This document shows positions 1-8,226 of a DNA stretch of 31,803 bases, piece by piece. The translations under genes were made by a program, and so were the position numbers. The stretch lies in contig QLUC01000005.1 of assembly GCA_018725275.1 (NCBI GenBank), forward strand, positions 1 to 31,803. Reading direction: 5' to 3'. Position 1 is the first letter of the stretch, and every line of letters begins with the position of its first letter. The notes below the pieces were generated by a model. That model saw nothing but the letters and a program-made list of their open reading frames with translations, had not been told where the DNA came from and ran no database searches. This DNA comes from Bacillota bacterium. GTDB taxonomy: Bacteria; Bacillota; UBA994.

Positions 1-133
1 TCCATTCAATGAACATGCCATACCCTCTGCTGGGGTCATTGACAAACACATGGGTCACGGCACCAACCACCATGAGGCCGTCAGAGCGGAGACTAACCCC
101 AACAGAATTTGTTTCTCCAAGGCCGCACCCCTT
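1..133 (-). pseudogene. spoIVB: Remnant of SpoIVB (S55 peptidase), internally deleted, cut by window edge
   Basis: The minus-strand frame is open from a stop codon at 134-136 to the window edge. It reads SVGVSLRSDGLMVVG followed directly by AVTHVFVNDPSRGYG and MFIEW. The first part resembles the SpoIVB segment 'GGQSIGVKL...GVLVVG' that precedes the PDZ domain. The second part is the nearly invariant SpoIVB C-terminal motif that normally follows the catalytic GMSGSP. Everything between (PDZ domain, most of the peptidase, catalytic serine) is absent, and so are the signal anchor and the roughly 100 N-terminal residues. No start with a ribosome binding site exists in this frame. The position just downstream of recN is the conserved place for spoIVB. 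The 3' end lies outside the window. Family assignment rests on remembered SpoIVB sequence; the deletion reading is inference. Confidence 0.72.
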
Positions 134-243
134 TCAACAAACAAGTCTGCTTTTAAGTTAACCAACGCGAAAACCAACTATCCTCGCTAGTTAACATAAT
201 GACTTGCCTGTTGGTGGGAAGAGCGTTGCTCAGCACCTTAAGC

Positions 244-1947
244 CTAGACTTGCGTTCTCGGTCTCAAGCTGAGCAATTCCTCGGCATGGGTTAGTGCCAC
301 TTCGCTTTCTACGCCACTTAACATGCGAGCTAGTTCTATTTTTCTCCCGGTAACATCCAAAGCACGCACCTCGGTGATAGTTTTTTCGCCTTTGATCAAT
401 TTTTGCACGCAGAGGTGATGATCGGCAAAAGCCGCAATGGGGGCGAGGTGGGTGATACAGACGACCTGCTTACTCAGACTGACAGCAGCAATTTTCTCTG
501 CCACCGCCTGCGCGGCCTTGCCTCCGACACCACTGTCGATTTCGTCAAAAACCAAGGTCGGAATATCATCAAGGTCACTGAAAACTGTTTTTAGAGCCAA
601 CATAACCCGAGAGATTTCTCCACCGGAGGCGATTTTGCTAAGCGGCTTCAAATCCTCTCCTTTGTTAGCGGAGAACAAAAACTCTACTGTTTCCGTGCCT
701 GTGGAACTCACCGCACTTACTTCTTGCGGGCGAAACGCCATCTTCAGTTCGGCGTTTGTCATGCCTAGATCTTTAAGATGCCCTTCACAGGCCAGAGCCA
801 GTAGTCGACCCTTTTTTTCCCGCAAAATACGCATATCCGCCGCCAACGAACCATATCTCTCGAGATGTTTTTTGAGCACCTCTTGCAACTGGGTGGCGCG
901 CTCGGCAGAACTACTCAGTCGGTCAAAGTTAGCTTGGGCGGTCTTGGCAAAGGATAACACTTCTTCGATGCTGTGACCGTATTTTCGCTTCAGTTTCCCT
1001 ATAGCATCTAGCCTTTCCTCAATGCTACTCTGGCGGTCATGCTCAAATATCAAATTATCCTTAAATCTACCCAGTTCGCGACAAGCATCATCAACCAGGT
1101 AGGATGCTTGCTCCACCAGGCCAGCGATCGGCAGCAGTTCGGGGGCGTGCCGACCAACCTCCCTCAAGTCGCCTTGTACCCGGCCTAGCACATCTATAAC
1201 CGCTTTGTTCTTACCCTGCCCGGAAAACAGGTCGACAAATGATCGTTCCACAGCGCTGCTCAATTTCTCATGATTGAGCAGGCGCAACCGCTCTGCTCGG
1301 AGTTCCTCCTCTTCTCCCACACGCAAACGGGCATTTTTTATCTCGCCAATTTGAAAAGTTAAGATGTCGCTCTGTCGAGCCCTCTCTTTCTCATCCACCG
1401 TCAACTCCCGCAACTCTTCCTTGCAACGACGATAAGCCCCCGCTGCCACGCCCAGACCATCGAGGATGGTCTGCCCTTCACCGCCGGTAAAGCGATCTAC
1501 CAGGCCGAGATGTCGCGCAGGGTAGAGTAAGGACTGGTGCTCATGCTGACCATGCATATCGACGAGGTGCTCCCCCAGAGACTTAAGCGTAGCTTGCGTC
1601 ACCACGCGGCCATTTAACCGACAAACCGATCGTGAATGGCTTATCTCCCGCGTGATAATGACCACTCTGTCCACAGAGCCCAATTCCCCATCTTCTTCTC
1701 CCTGTTCCGCAACAATCTGGATCGCTTGGGGGCTAAAGATAGAGAAGACGCCTTGCACAAAAGCCTTGTCCGCCCCGGTTCGAATCAGATCGCTCGTGGC
1801 GCGCCCTCCCAGTAACAAACTCAAGGCATCAACAATGATAGACTTTCCCGCACCAGTCTCCCCCGACAAGACGGTGAGCCCAGGGTGCAACTCTAGGTCC
1901 AGCTCCTCGATGACGGCGAGATTGCGAATAATCAGTCTTTCGAGCAT
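244..1947 (-). CDS. recN: DNA repair protein RecN
   Basis: RecN is an SMC-like ATPase that acts early in recombinational repair of DNA double-strand breaks. The 567-residue product has the usual family length. Visible motifs are an N-terminal Walker A, GETGAGKS (residues 29-36), a long charged central region consistent with the coiled coil, an ABC signature around ASGGEISR (about 440-447), a Walker B, TLVFDEIDSG (about 464-473), and a switch histidine in CITHLAP (about 497-503). The start ATG follows a GAGGAGG ribosome binding site. It is the last intact gene of the run that begins at nusB, 42 bases after nadK. The usual Firmicute neighbour argR/ahrC is not between tlyA and recN here, and the following spoIVB is degraded. 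Confidence 0.97.
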   Translation of the reverse strand: MLERLIIRNLAVIEELDLELHPGLTVLSGETGAGKSIIVDALSLLLGGRATSDLIRTGADKAFVQGVFSIFSPQAIQIVAEQGEEDGELGSVDRVVIITREISHSRSVCRLNGRVVTQATLKSLGEHLVDMHGQHEHQSLLYPARHLGLVDRFTGGEGQTILDGLGVAAGAYRRCKEELRELTVDEKERARQSDILTFQIGEIKNARLRVGEEEELRAERLRLLNHEKLSSAVERSFVDLFSGQGKNKAVIDVLGRVQGDLREVGRHAPELLPIAGLVEQASYLVDDACRELGRFKDNLIFEHDRQSSIEERLDAIGKLKRKYGHSIEEVLSFAKTAQANFDRLSSSAERATQLQEVLKKHLERYGSLAADMRILREKKGRLLALACEGHLKDLGMTNAELKMAFRPQEVSAVSSTGTETVEFLFSANKGEDLKPLSKIASGGEISRVMLALKTVFSDLDDIPTLVFDEIDSGVGGKAAQAVAEKIAAVSLSKQVVCITHLAPIAAFADHHLCVQKLIKGEKTITEVRALDVTGRKIELARMLSGVESEVALTHAEELLSLRPRTQV

Positions 1948-1989
1948 AAACGACCTCCTCGTCTGCCTTCGGTCCGGCTAGAAAGCACT

Positions 1990-2829
1990 CTATAGCTTGT
2001 AGCGCAAAACATCGTAAAAACTGCGCGGGACGATTTTCACTAAGCGAGTGACGATATCAGAACACTCCACAACTACCTCGTCCTTCGGGTAAACACGCAC
2101 TCCTTCCTGACCATCGAGGGTCAGAACAACATCTTCATGTATGGAATGAACCTTAACGGCAATGCGGTCCTGCGGCGAAACGACGAGAGGGCGAGCTTGC
2201 AGCATGTGCGGGCAGATGGGAGTTAACAACATGAGGCGCATTGTTGGGTCAACGATGGGCCCGCCTGCCGACAAAGAATAGGCTGTGGAACCGGTGGGCG
2301 TACTGATAATGACCCCATCGGCAGGAAATGTTTTAAAGAAGTTATTGCCAATATGCACTTCTAGGCGAATCATGCGAGCGAATGCGCCCTTAGTAACCAC
2401 ACAATCATTGAGTACCACCGATTCGTAGACTTGCCTGCCATCGCGATTGACCAGAACTCTTAACATCATGCGCTCCTGCAATACATACTCCCCGCGTCGC
2501 AGCACCGCCAATGCCGCCAACACATCGACTTCCTCGACTTCGGTCAAAAACCCTAAGTTGCCTAAATTGACACCGAGGAGGGGCATGCCCCAAAAAGGCC
2601 AGGTGCGAGCCACTGACAGAAGTGTGCCATCCCCGCCGAGCACCATCACCGCCGAGCAACTGCTGGCTATTTCTTGGTCCGAGAACCCCATATCCGGAAG
2701 ACCGATGTGCAGTGCCAGGCTGTGCGGCAACATGATTTCCTTACCGACATCCTTACACTCGGCCACAATCAACCTTGTTACCCCTTCCGTCAGTGGCTTA
2801 CCGAGATTGCCCACCACTCCAATCGGCAT
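1990..2829 (-). CDS. nadK: NAD kinase
   Basis: This cytosolic kinase phosphorylates NAD+ to NADP+ with ATP or polyphosphate and sets the NADP(H) pool. The 279-residue product shows the GGDGT nucleotide motif (residues 65-69), the GVNLGNLGFLTE segment (about 86-97), and the conserved ADGVIISTPTGSTAYSLSAG block that forms the NAD site. The start ATG is preceded by a GAGAGGGG ribosome binding site. The gene lies 24 bases after tlyA and 42 bases before recN, so it is very probably in the same operon. In many clostridia nadK sits exactly here, between tlyA and argR/recN; in this window argR is missing. Confidence 0.96.
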   Translation of the reverse strand: MPIGVVGNLGKPLTEGVTRLIVAECKDVGKEIMLPHSLALHIGLPDMGFSDQEIASSCSAVMVLGGDGTLLSVARTWPFWGMPLLGVNLGNLGFLTEVEEVDVLAALAVLRRGEYVLQERMMLRVLVNRDGRQVYESVVLNDCVVTKGAFARMIRLEVHIGNNFFKTFPADGVIISTPTGSTAYSLSAGGPIVDPTMRLMLLTPICPHMLQARPLVVSPQDRIAVKVHSIHEDVVLTLDGQEGVRVYPKDEVVVECSDIVTRLVKIVPRSFYDVLRYKL

Positions 2830-2853
2830 ATCGCATCCCCTCTCCCCACCATA

Positions 2854-3657
2854 CTAGCGCAGAGCTCTGTGGGCTTCTCTGATGACAGAATCCACGTCAA
2901 TTGTCTGGCCGTCAGCGGCACCAAGTTTCCACCAAGCTAAGAACTCCATATTGCCCTCGGGGCCAAGCAGTGGCGAAAAAGTCAGTCCCCAAAGACCCCA
3001 GCTGAGTTCGCGCGCAAACTGCAGGATATTCTCCAACACCTCGCGGTGTATAATAGGGTCTTTAATTACTCCTCGACTGCGGGTGGCGACCACCCTTCCC
3101 GCTTCAAACTGAGGCTTGATGAGAGCAACCACCTCGCCCTGCCCTTGCAGTAATCTATGTAGCACCGGTAGCACCAAGCGCAGGGAAATAAATGACACAT
3201 CCACGGTAGCTATACTTGGAATATTTAGGAGCATGGCACTGTCTAGGTAACGTATGTTTGTTTTCTCAAGAACGGTAACGCGTTTGTCCTCACGCAATTT
3301 CCAGGCAATTTGCCCTTTGCCGACATCAACCGCAGTCACGTGGGATGCACTGTTTTGCAGCGCACAGTCGGTGAAACCACCCGTTGAGGCCCCGACATCA
3401 AGCACATGCTTTCCCGCAAATTGAATCCCGAAATCGAAGACGGCCTTTTCCAGTTTAAGTCCCCCGCGGGAGACATACCGCAAGGGCGCGTCCACTTTAA
3501 TATCAACAGTTGGCAGGTAGGCATGACCACCCTTATCGCAGCGCTCCCCATTTACCCAAACCAAACCTGCGGCAATTAGCGCTTGGGCCCTCTCTCTAGA
3601 CTCGGCAAAACCTTTTTCGAGGAGGAGTAAGTCTAGACGCGTTTTCTTAATTGACAT
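2854..3657 (-). CDS. tlyA: TlyA family rRNA methyltransferase (hemolysin A-like)
   Basis: TlyA-family proteins are S-adenosylmethionine-dependent 2'-O-methyltransferases of ribosomal RNA; the Bacillus homologue is YqxC. The 267-residue protein has an N-terminal S4 RNA-binding domain (about residues 5-65, with RLDLLLLEKG and GLVWVNGE) followed by an FtsJ/RrmJ-like methyltransferase fold. Motif I reads VLDVGASTGGFTDCAL (about 85-100), and the acidic SAM residue lies in AVDVGKGQ. The start codon overlaps the end of dxs by 11 bases and has only a weak ribosome binding site (GTAGAAATGC), which suggests translational coupling. The family is clear; the exact rRNA target cannot be read from sequence. 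Confidence 0.93.
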   Translation of the reverse strand: MSIKKTRLDLLLLEKGFAESRERAQALIAAGLVWVNGERCDKGGHAYLPTVDIKVDAPLRYVSRGGLKLEKAVFDFGIQFAGKHVLDVGASTGGFTDCALQNSASHVTAVDVGKGQIAWKLREDKRVTVLEKTNIRYLDSAMLLNIPSIATVDVSFISLRLVLPVLHRLLQGQGEVVALIKPQFEAGRVVATRSRGVIKDPIIHREVLENILQFARELSWGLWGLTFSPLLGPEGNMEFLAWWKLGAADGQTIDVDSVIREAHRALR

Positions 3658-5503
3658 GCATTTCTACCAAAGTTACAATCTGCGGCGCGTTCAGTCCGGC
3701 CAAGGCGAGTTGCCTAGCCCGAGATGCTTGCGCGACAAATCCATCTTTATAGCCAAGCCTGATAATTTTGGCTCGCCCAGTGCCGCCGACACGCTCCAGT
3801 GATTCTTCGAGGGAGGAGCCAAAGCCCCCCGACAGGATATTGTCCTCAACCGTCACCACTAAGGGAGTTCTGCTGACGAGTTCTAGTAGGGGTAGAGGCA
3901 GTGGCCAGATTTGAGGCGCGTAGTAAACCCCCACCAAGAAGCCGTTCGCTCGCAGTACTTTTGCTGCTTCCAGACACTCTCCCAATAAGGGACCAACGCC
4001 GACCAAGAGCACTTCCGGCTCCTGGTCTCCTATACATTGCCCCAGAAGACTAGATGGCTTTAGACCTAGATGTCGCGCTTCATCCCGAGGATACCGCACA
4101 GCGACAGGACCCGGTTGCTTGAGAGCCTCCGCCAACAAAAAACCAAAATCATCCTTCCCCACCGGCGCAAAGATTTTCATGCCTGGCAAAGTACGTAGGT
4201 AGGAGAGGTCATAGATGCCGTGGTGAGTTTCACCATCCTCCCCCACCACCCCGGCCCGGTCCAAACAAAAGACCACGGGCAGTTTCTGCAGGCAGACATC
4301 ATGCAGCAATTGGTCATAAGCGCGTTGCAGGAAGGAAGAATAGACAGCTACCACGGGCTTAATGCCACCCGCAGCCAGCCCGGCGGCAAATGTGACAGCA
4401 TGTTGCTCCGCTATGCCTACATCGTACAAGCGCCGAGGTAAAGTTTTGGCGAATTTACTAAGACCAGTTCCACCTTGCATCGCCGCAGTTATCGCTACGA
4501 TGCGAGAATCGGCAGCCGCCAGAGAGCATATATTCTCACCAAACAATTCGGTAAAAGTAGTATGCGCACCGTGCCCGTTCCGCTCTCCTGTAGCCTGGTC
4601 AAAAGGCGGCACCCCATGAAACTGTTCCGGGTTGATTTCTGCCGGCAAGTACCCTTTACCTTTCTTCGTGACACAATGCAAGAGCACCGGAGTCTCCAGC
4701 GTCTTAGCCTGACGAAGGGCGGCGCGCAAATCTGATATACTATGACCGTCTACCGGTCCAAGGTAGGTGAATCCCAGTTCCTCAAAGACCATTCCCCGCA
4801 CCAAGAGATACTTCATACTGCTTTTAACCCTTAGCGCCAGTGACGAAAGCAAGGAGCCAAAACGGGGGATACCGCGCAGCAGTCCTTGCACATCTTTCTT
4901 GGTTCGCTGATAAAACGGCAATGTGCGCAAAGTTGTAAGGTATTTAGCGATGGAGCCCACATTCGGCGCAATAGACATCTCATTATCATTCAGCACTACT
5001 AAGAGGGGTTTGTTGAGTTCTGCGGCATGATTGATGGCCTCCCAAGCCATTCCCCCCGTCAAGGCTCCATCCCCAATAACTGCTACCACGTGATTGTTGC
5101 TGCCTTGCAAGCGTGCCGCCTCAGCCAAACCAAGCGCTGCAGAAATCGACGTGGTACTGTGGCCTGTATCAAAGGCATCGTGCCGGCTCTCACTACGCTT
5201 GGGGAAACCGCTGAGGCCGCCTTCTTGCCGCAGGGTAAGAAACTGCTCCTGGCGTCCGGTGAGCAGTTTGTGGGCATAGGTCTGATGGCCCACATCCCAA
5301 ACAATGCAATCTTTAGGGGTGGAAAATTCACGGTGCAGGGCGACTGTCAATTCGACCACGCCGAGATTTGAACCTAAATGACCACCAGTGATGGCCACGC
5401 CAGCAATAATTTCCTGCCTAAGCTCCGTAGCGAGCGTAGCCAATTCACTATTGCCGAGAGCCTTAAGGTCTTCGGGGGATTTAATCTGATGGAGCAAGCT
5501 CAC
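3647..5503 (-). CDS. dxs: 1-deoxy-D-xylulose-5-phosphate synthase
   Basis: Dxs condenses pyruvate and glyceraldehyde 3-phosphate to 1-deoxyxylulose 5-phosphate, the first step of the MEP isoprenoid pathway, using thiamine diphosphate and Mg2+. With the chosen GTG start the protein has 618 residues, the normal length. Visible are GHSTTSISAALG, the cofactor motif GDGALTGGMAWEAI (from about residue 144), the transketolase pyrimidine-domain segment GIAEQHAV with its catalytic Glu, and DRAGVVGEDGETHHG. I chose GTG at 5501-5503 because it overlaps the stop of the upstream gene (GTGA) and gives the typical N-terminus beginning SLLHQIKSPEDL. The GTG nine bases further upstream has no good ribosome binding site. 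It shares the operon with the prenyl synthase gene ispA, which uses the pathway's product. Confidence 0.97.
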   Translation of the reverse strand: MSLLHQIKSPEDLKALGNSELATLATELRQEIIAGVAITGGHLGSNLGVVELTVALHREFSTPKDCIVWDVGHQTYAHKLLTGRQEQFLTLRQEGGLSGFPKRSESRHDAFDTGHSTTSISAALGLAEAARLQGSNNHVVAVIGDGALTGGMAWEAINHAAELNKPLLVVLNDNEMSIAPNVGSIAKYLTTLRTLPFYQRTKKDVQGLLRGIPRFGSLLSSLALRVKSSMKYLLVRGMVFEELGFTYLGPVDGHSISDLRAALRQAKTLETPVLLHCVTKKGKGYLPAEINPEQFHGVPPFDQATGERNGHGAHTTFTELFGENICSLAAADSRIVAITAAMQGGTGLSKFAKTLPRRLYDVGIAEQHAVTFAAGLAAGGIKPVVAVYSSFLQRAYDQLLHDVCLQKLPVVFCLDRAGVVGEDGETHHGIYDLSYLRTLPGMKIFAPVGKDDFGFLLAEALKQPGPVAVRYPRDEARHLGLKPSSLLGQCIGDQEPEVLLVGVGPLLGECLEAAKVLRANGFLVGVYYAPQIWPLPLPLLELVSRTPLVVTVEDNILSGGFGSSLEESLERVGGTGRAKIIRLGYKDGFVAQASRARQLALAGLNAPQIVTLVEMHVN

Positions 5504-5943
5504 CAGTGCCACCCGCCAACTACTAAACCGAGCACTGCCCCCGCCAATACTTCAAGAGGGGTGTGCCCGAGCAATTCCTTGAGTGGGATTTCGGAAACAT
5601 GCCCGTTTAAGCGGGACTGTATGATTATCTTATTCAGTGCCTCAGCATGCTTGCCTGCCGCTTGACGTACTCCTGTGGCATCATACATAACTATAAATGC
5701 GAAAATAATGGCGACAGCAGAGTAAGAGCTTGCAAAACCCTCCACCCTGATCACCGACGCTACTAGGGAGCAAACGATTGTTGAATGGGCAGATGGCATA
5801 CCCCCTGCGCCGTAGAGCCTTTCCCAACTGAAGTAACCAGTTTTGCGCCAAGCAAATACCACCTTCAAGCCTTGTGCTATCGCCCAGGCAATCATCGAGC
5901 GATACAGTACAGGATTATGCGTCACCAATTCTAGCCAAGGCAT
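5500..5943 (-). CDS. Divergent PAP2 family (DUF212) membrane protein, YuiD-like
   Basis: This is a 147-residue membrane protein of the DUF212 / divergent PAP2 family, remotely related to type 2 phosphatidic acid phosphatases. Conserved family segments are GGMPSAHSTIVCSL (about 47-60), MYDATGVRQAAGKHAEALNKI (in two blocks, about 84-106) and KELLGHTPLEVLAGAVLG near the C-terminus. Hydrophobic stretches suggest three or four membrane segments. The start follows a GAGGAGG ribosome binding site. It lies between ispA and dxs and overlaps dxs by four bases (GTGA). The context suggests a link to polyprenyl phosphate or lipid-carrier metabolism, but that is inference; the biochemical function of the family is not established as far as I know. 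Confidence 0.9.
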   Translation of the reverse strand: MPWLELVTHNPVLYRSMIAWAIAQGLKVVFAWRKTGYFSWERLYGAGGMPSAHSTIVCSLVASVIRVEGFASSYSAVAIIFAFIVMYDATGVRQAAGKHAEALNKIIIQSRLNGHVSEIPLKELLGHTPLEVLAGAVLGLVVGGWHW

Positions 5944-5961
5944 AGATGGCCTCCTCGCCTA

Positions 5962-6819
5962 CTACTTAGGTATTGTTAAACAGATATCGGCAGCCTGCCG
6001 CAACATGTGGCTACCACCAAAAGTCTTTAAGGCATCATAACATGCTTCGTGACACTTGCGTAACTTTTCTTCGGCACCCCGTACTCCCAAGACCGAGACA
6101 TAGGTAAGTTTGCCCTTAGCGCTGTCGACGCCACTAGCATCCAAAATGTCGTCTCTAATCTGAAAGCCTAGACCTAGGTGCGTGGCATAGCGGGTCAAAA
6201 GCTCCAATTCATCCTTAACAGTACCTGCTAAGATAGCTCCCATACGTACTGCGGCAGCAAACAATGCGCCGGTCTTGTGCGTATGGATATACTCTAGGGT
6301 GGGCAAGGGTGTCGCTAACTCCTGGTTTTCCGATAAAATATCCACCGACTGGCCTCCAACTAAGCCATAGGTCCCTGCAGCTAGGGCCATTTCGGCCGTG
6401 GCCTGCAGTACCTTGCTAGAGCTATAAAACTCCGGCAGGCGATTGACCATGAGCTCAAAGGCCAATGTCAGGAGCGCATCTCCTGCCAGTATAGCTATCG
6501 CTTCACCGTACACTTTATGACAGCTAAGTCTGCCCCGGCGGTAATCATCATTATCCATGGCCGGCAAGTCGTCGTGCACCAAGGAATAGGTGTGAATGCA
6601 TTCGATTGCTGCTGCCGCCGGAAGGAAAGTCCGGGCACTCCCACCAAACATTTCGTGCGTCGCAATGGCTAAAGCCGGTCGCAGCCTCTTGCCGCCACCC
6701 ATGACACTGTAGTGCATCGCCGCATGGATGGTTGGCGGAAACTCCTTTTCACTCGGAAGGTAGGTTAGAAGGGCCTCATTCACCATGAGGCTGTAGTAAC
6801 CTTGGTCAAATGTTTTCAT
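5962..6819 (-). CDS. ispA: Polyprenyl synthetase, probable farnesyl diphosphate synthase
   Basis: The enzyme condenses isopentenyl diphosphate with allylic diphosphates to make farnesyl (possibly geranylgeranyl) diphosphate. The 285-residue product has the first aspartate-rich motif DDLPAMDNDD (residues 83-92), preceded by HTYSLVH, and the second motif QIRDDILDA (about 220-228). GGGKRLRPAL (41-50) binds the homoallylic substrate. The YSL just before the first motif fits IspA-type short-chain synthases, but product length cannot be fixed by sight. The start overlaps xseB by 14 bases and has a weak ribosome binding site, so it is probably coupled to xseB. The order xseA-xseB-ispA-dxs is the standard Firmicute arrangement, interrupted here only by the DUF212 gene. 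Confidence 0.95.
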   Translation of the reverse strand: MKTFDQGYYSLMVNEALLTYLPSEKEFPPTIHAAMHYSVMGGGKRLRPALAIATHEMFGGSARTFLPAAAAIECIHTYSLVHDDLPAMDNDDYRRGRLSCHKVYGEAIAILAGDALLTLAFELMVNRLPEFYSSSKVLQATAEMALAAGTYGLVGGQSVDILSENQELATPLPTLEYIHTHKTGALFAAAVRMGAILAGTVKDELELLTRYATHLGLGFQIRDDILDASGVDSAKGKLTYVSVLGVRGAEEKLRKCHEACYDALKTFGGSHMLRQAADICLTIPK

Positions 6820-7024
6820 CGTTACTCACGGGGCGGAAAGGTTTCTGTTCATCCTTCAGCAGTATCTCAACTTTTTGCTCGGCGTGGGTAAGTGAGGACT
6901 CGCACCAAGCAAGAATCCTTACACCCTCGGCATAGCATGATAAAGCCTCCTCGAGGGTTACCTCTCCGCTTTCCAATTTGGCAACGATTGTTTCTAACTC
7001 TTGCAGCGCCTTTTCAAAGTTCAC
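6806..7024 (-). CDS. xseB: Exodeoxyribonuclease VII small subunit
   Basis: XseB is the small subunit of exonuclease VII, which degrades single-stranded DNA to oligonucleotides; several copies bind each XseA. The 72-residue product shows the family pattern: FEKALQELETIVAKLESGE, then a second helix SLEEA-like segment (TLEEALSCYAEGV) and a C-terminal helix with AEQKVEIL. The GTG start at 7022-7024 is chosen because an AAGGAG ribosome binding site lies eight bases upstream, inside the last codons of xseA; a longer reading to 7099 would overlap xseA and adds residues foreign to the family. It overlaps ispA by 14 bases. Confidence 0.95.
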   Translation of the reverse strand: MNFEKALQELETIVAKLESGEVTLEEALSCYAEGVRILAWCESSLTHAEQKVEILLKDEQKPFRPVSNDENI

Positions 7025-7026
7025 CT

Positions 7027-8226
7027 TTATTCTCCTTTCCCCGTCACAATCGAAACCATGCTCCCCCGCGCCAAGGTTGTGACAACGCTTTCGCCACAAG
7101 CAACTTGGTCGGCACTCTTGAGGACATCTCCGTTCAGAGTTCGTGTCACGCTGTATCCCCGCGCCAGGACACTGAGTGGGCTAAGGGCCTTTAAACGGCC
7201 CGCCCGCTCAGCCACTCGCCCGCGGTCCTTGGCCAGAAGAAAGAGCATGGTCTGCGTCAATCGGCGCCGGAGTTCGTTGGCCTTATGCCGTCCATCAACG
7301 ACACGCTGCCTAGGGGAGGCCGCAGTAAGGCGCGTTGCTAACCAATCGATTTGTTGTCGCCACTGCAACCTCTTGCTCATTAGGCCCCTTGACAACCGTT
7401 GTCCAAGAAGATCTACTTGTCGTTTTACTACTGTTATGTCCGGGACAACCAGTTCTGCCGCCGCAGAAGGGGTTTCGCCGCGGCGGTCCGCCACAAAGTC
7501 GGCGATAGTAAAGTCACTCTCATGCCCCACTGCGGAGACCACCGGACAAGAACAACCGGCGATGGCACGTGCTACGCGCTCGTCGTTAAATGCCCACAAA
7601 TCCTCAATTGAGCCCCCGCCTCGACCGACAATGGCTACATCGATTTCGGGTCGAGCCTGCAGAGAATCTAGGGCGGCGACTAGAGAGGGGACTGCTTCCG
7701 CTCCCTGCACGATGACAGGGATGACCAGTACCGAGGATAGTGGCCACCGGCGAGATAAGACCTTGACCATGTCCCGGACGGCCGCACCGGTTGGCGAGGT
7801 CAGGAGGGCTATCAAGCGCGGAAAGCTAGGGAGAGGACGTTTGCGACTTGGGTTAAACAACCCCTCGGCCTCAAGTCTAGACTTTAATTGTTCGTAGGCA
7901 AGATAGAGCGACCCAATGCCATCCGGCTCGAGCTGCTCAGCGTAAAACTGATATGTCCCGTCCCTCTCAAACACCCCAATACTCCCTCGCGCTAACACCT
8001 TCATGCCATCGCTGGGGACAAAGCGTAGGCTCGGTGTCTTGCTGCGCCACATCACGCACCGTACACCGGAGCGGTCATCCTTGAGGGTAAAGTAACAGTG
8101 CCCAGAGGAGTGAGCCTTAAAGTTGCTTATTTCACCGGAGACCCAAACATTTTTGAGCAGGGCGCTGCCTTCAAGCAGTTCGCGCACCAGCCTAGTCAGG
8201 TCATAGACCGTAACAGTGTTAGGCAT
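7027..8226 (-). CDS. xseA: Exodeoxyribonuclease VII large subunit
   Basis: XseA is the catalytic subunit of exonuclease VII, a metal-independent single-strand exonuclease. The 399-residue product is of typical length for Firmicutes. It begins with an OB-fold domain (about residues 1-100; VWVSGEISNFKAHSSGHCYF and VRCVMWR are conserved) followed by the nuclease domain with LIALLTSPTGAAVRDM, VAIVGRGGGSIEDLWAFNDE (two conserved blocks), and VSAVGHESDFTIADFVAD. A coiled-coil-like region and the terminal SVLARGYSVTR segment follow. The start overlaps the end of folD by eight bases and the ribosome binding site is weak, which suggests coupling. Confidence 0.97.
   Translation of the reverse strand: MPNTVTVYDLTRLVRELLEGSALLKNVWVSGEISNFKAHSSGHCYFTLKDDRSGVRCVMWRSKTPSLRFVPSDGMKVLARGSIGVFERDGTYQFYAEQLEPDGIGSLYLAYEQLKSRLEAEGLFNPSRKRPLPSFPRLIALLTSPTGAAVRDMVKVLSRRWPLSSVLVIPVIVQGAEAVPSLVAALDSLQARPEIDVAIVGRGGGSIEDLWAFNDERVARAIAGCSCPVVSAVGHESDFTIADFVADRRGETPSAAAELVVPDITVVKRQVDLLGQRLSRGLMSKRLQWRQQIDWLATRLTAASPRQRVVDGRHKANELRRRLTQTMLFLLAKDRGRVAERAGRLKALSPLSVLARGYSVTRTLNGDVLKSADQVACGESVVTTLARGSMVSIVTGKGE

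Noticed and set aside
57..120. TTG start with a good ribosome binding site giving a 21-residue hydrophobic peptide in the spoIVB remnant region
   Set aside because: It looks like a signal-peptide start but ends at a stop codon inside the SpoIVB-like frame, has no continuation, and is too short to call as a gene.
7001..7897. Long open frame on the plus strand opposite xseA
   Set aside because: It is a mirror of the xseA coding strand, rich in Arg and Ser, with no family motifs and no ribosome binding site.
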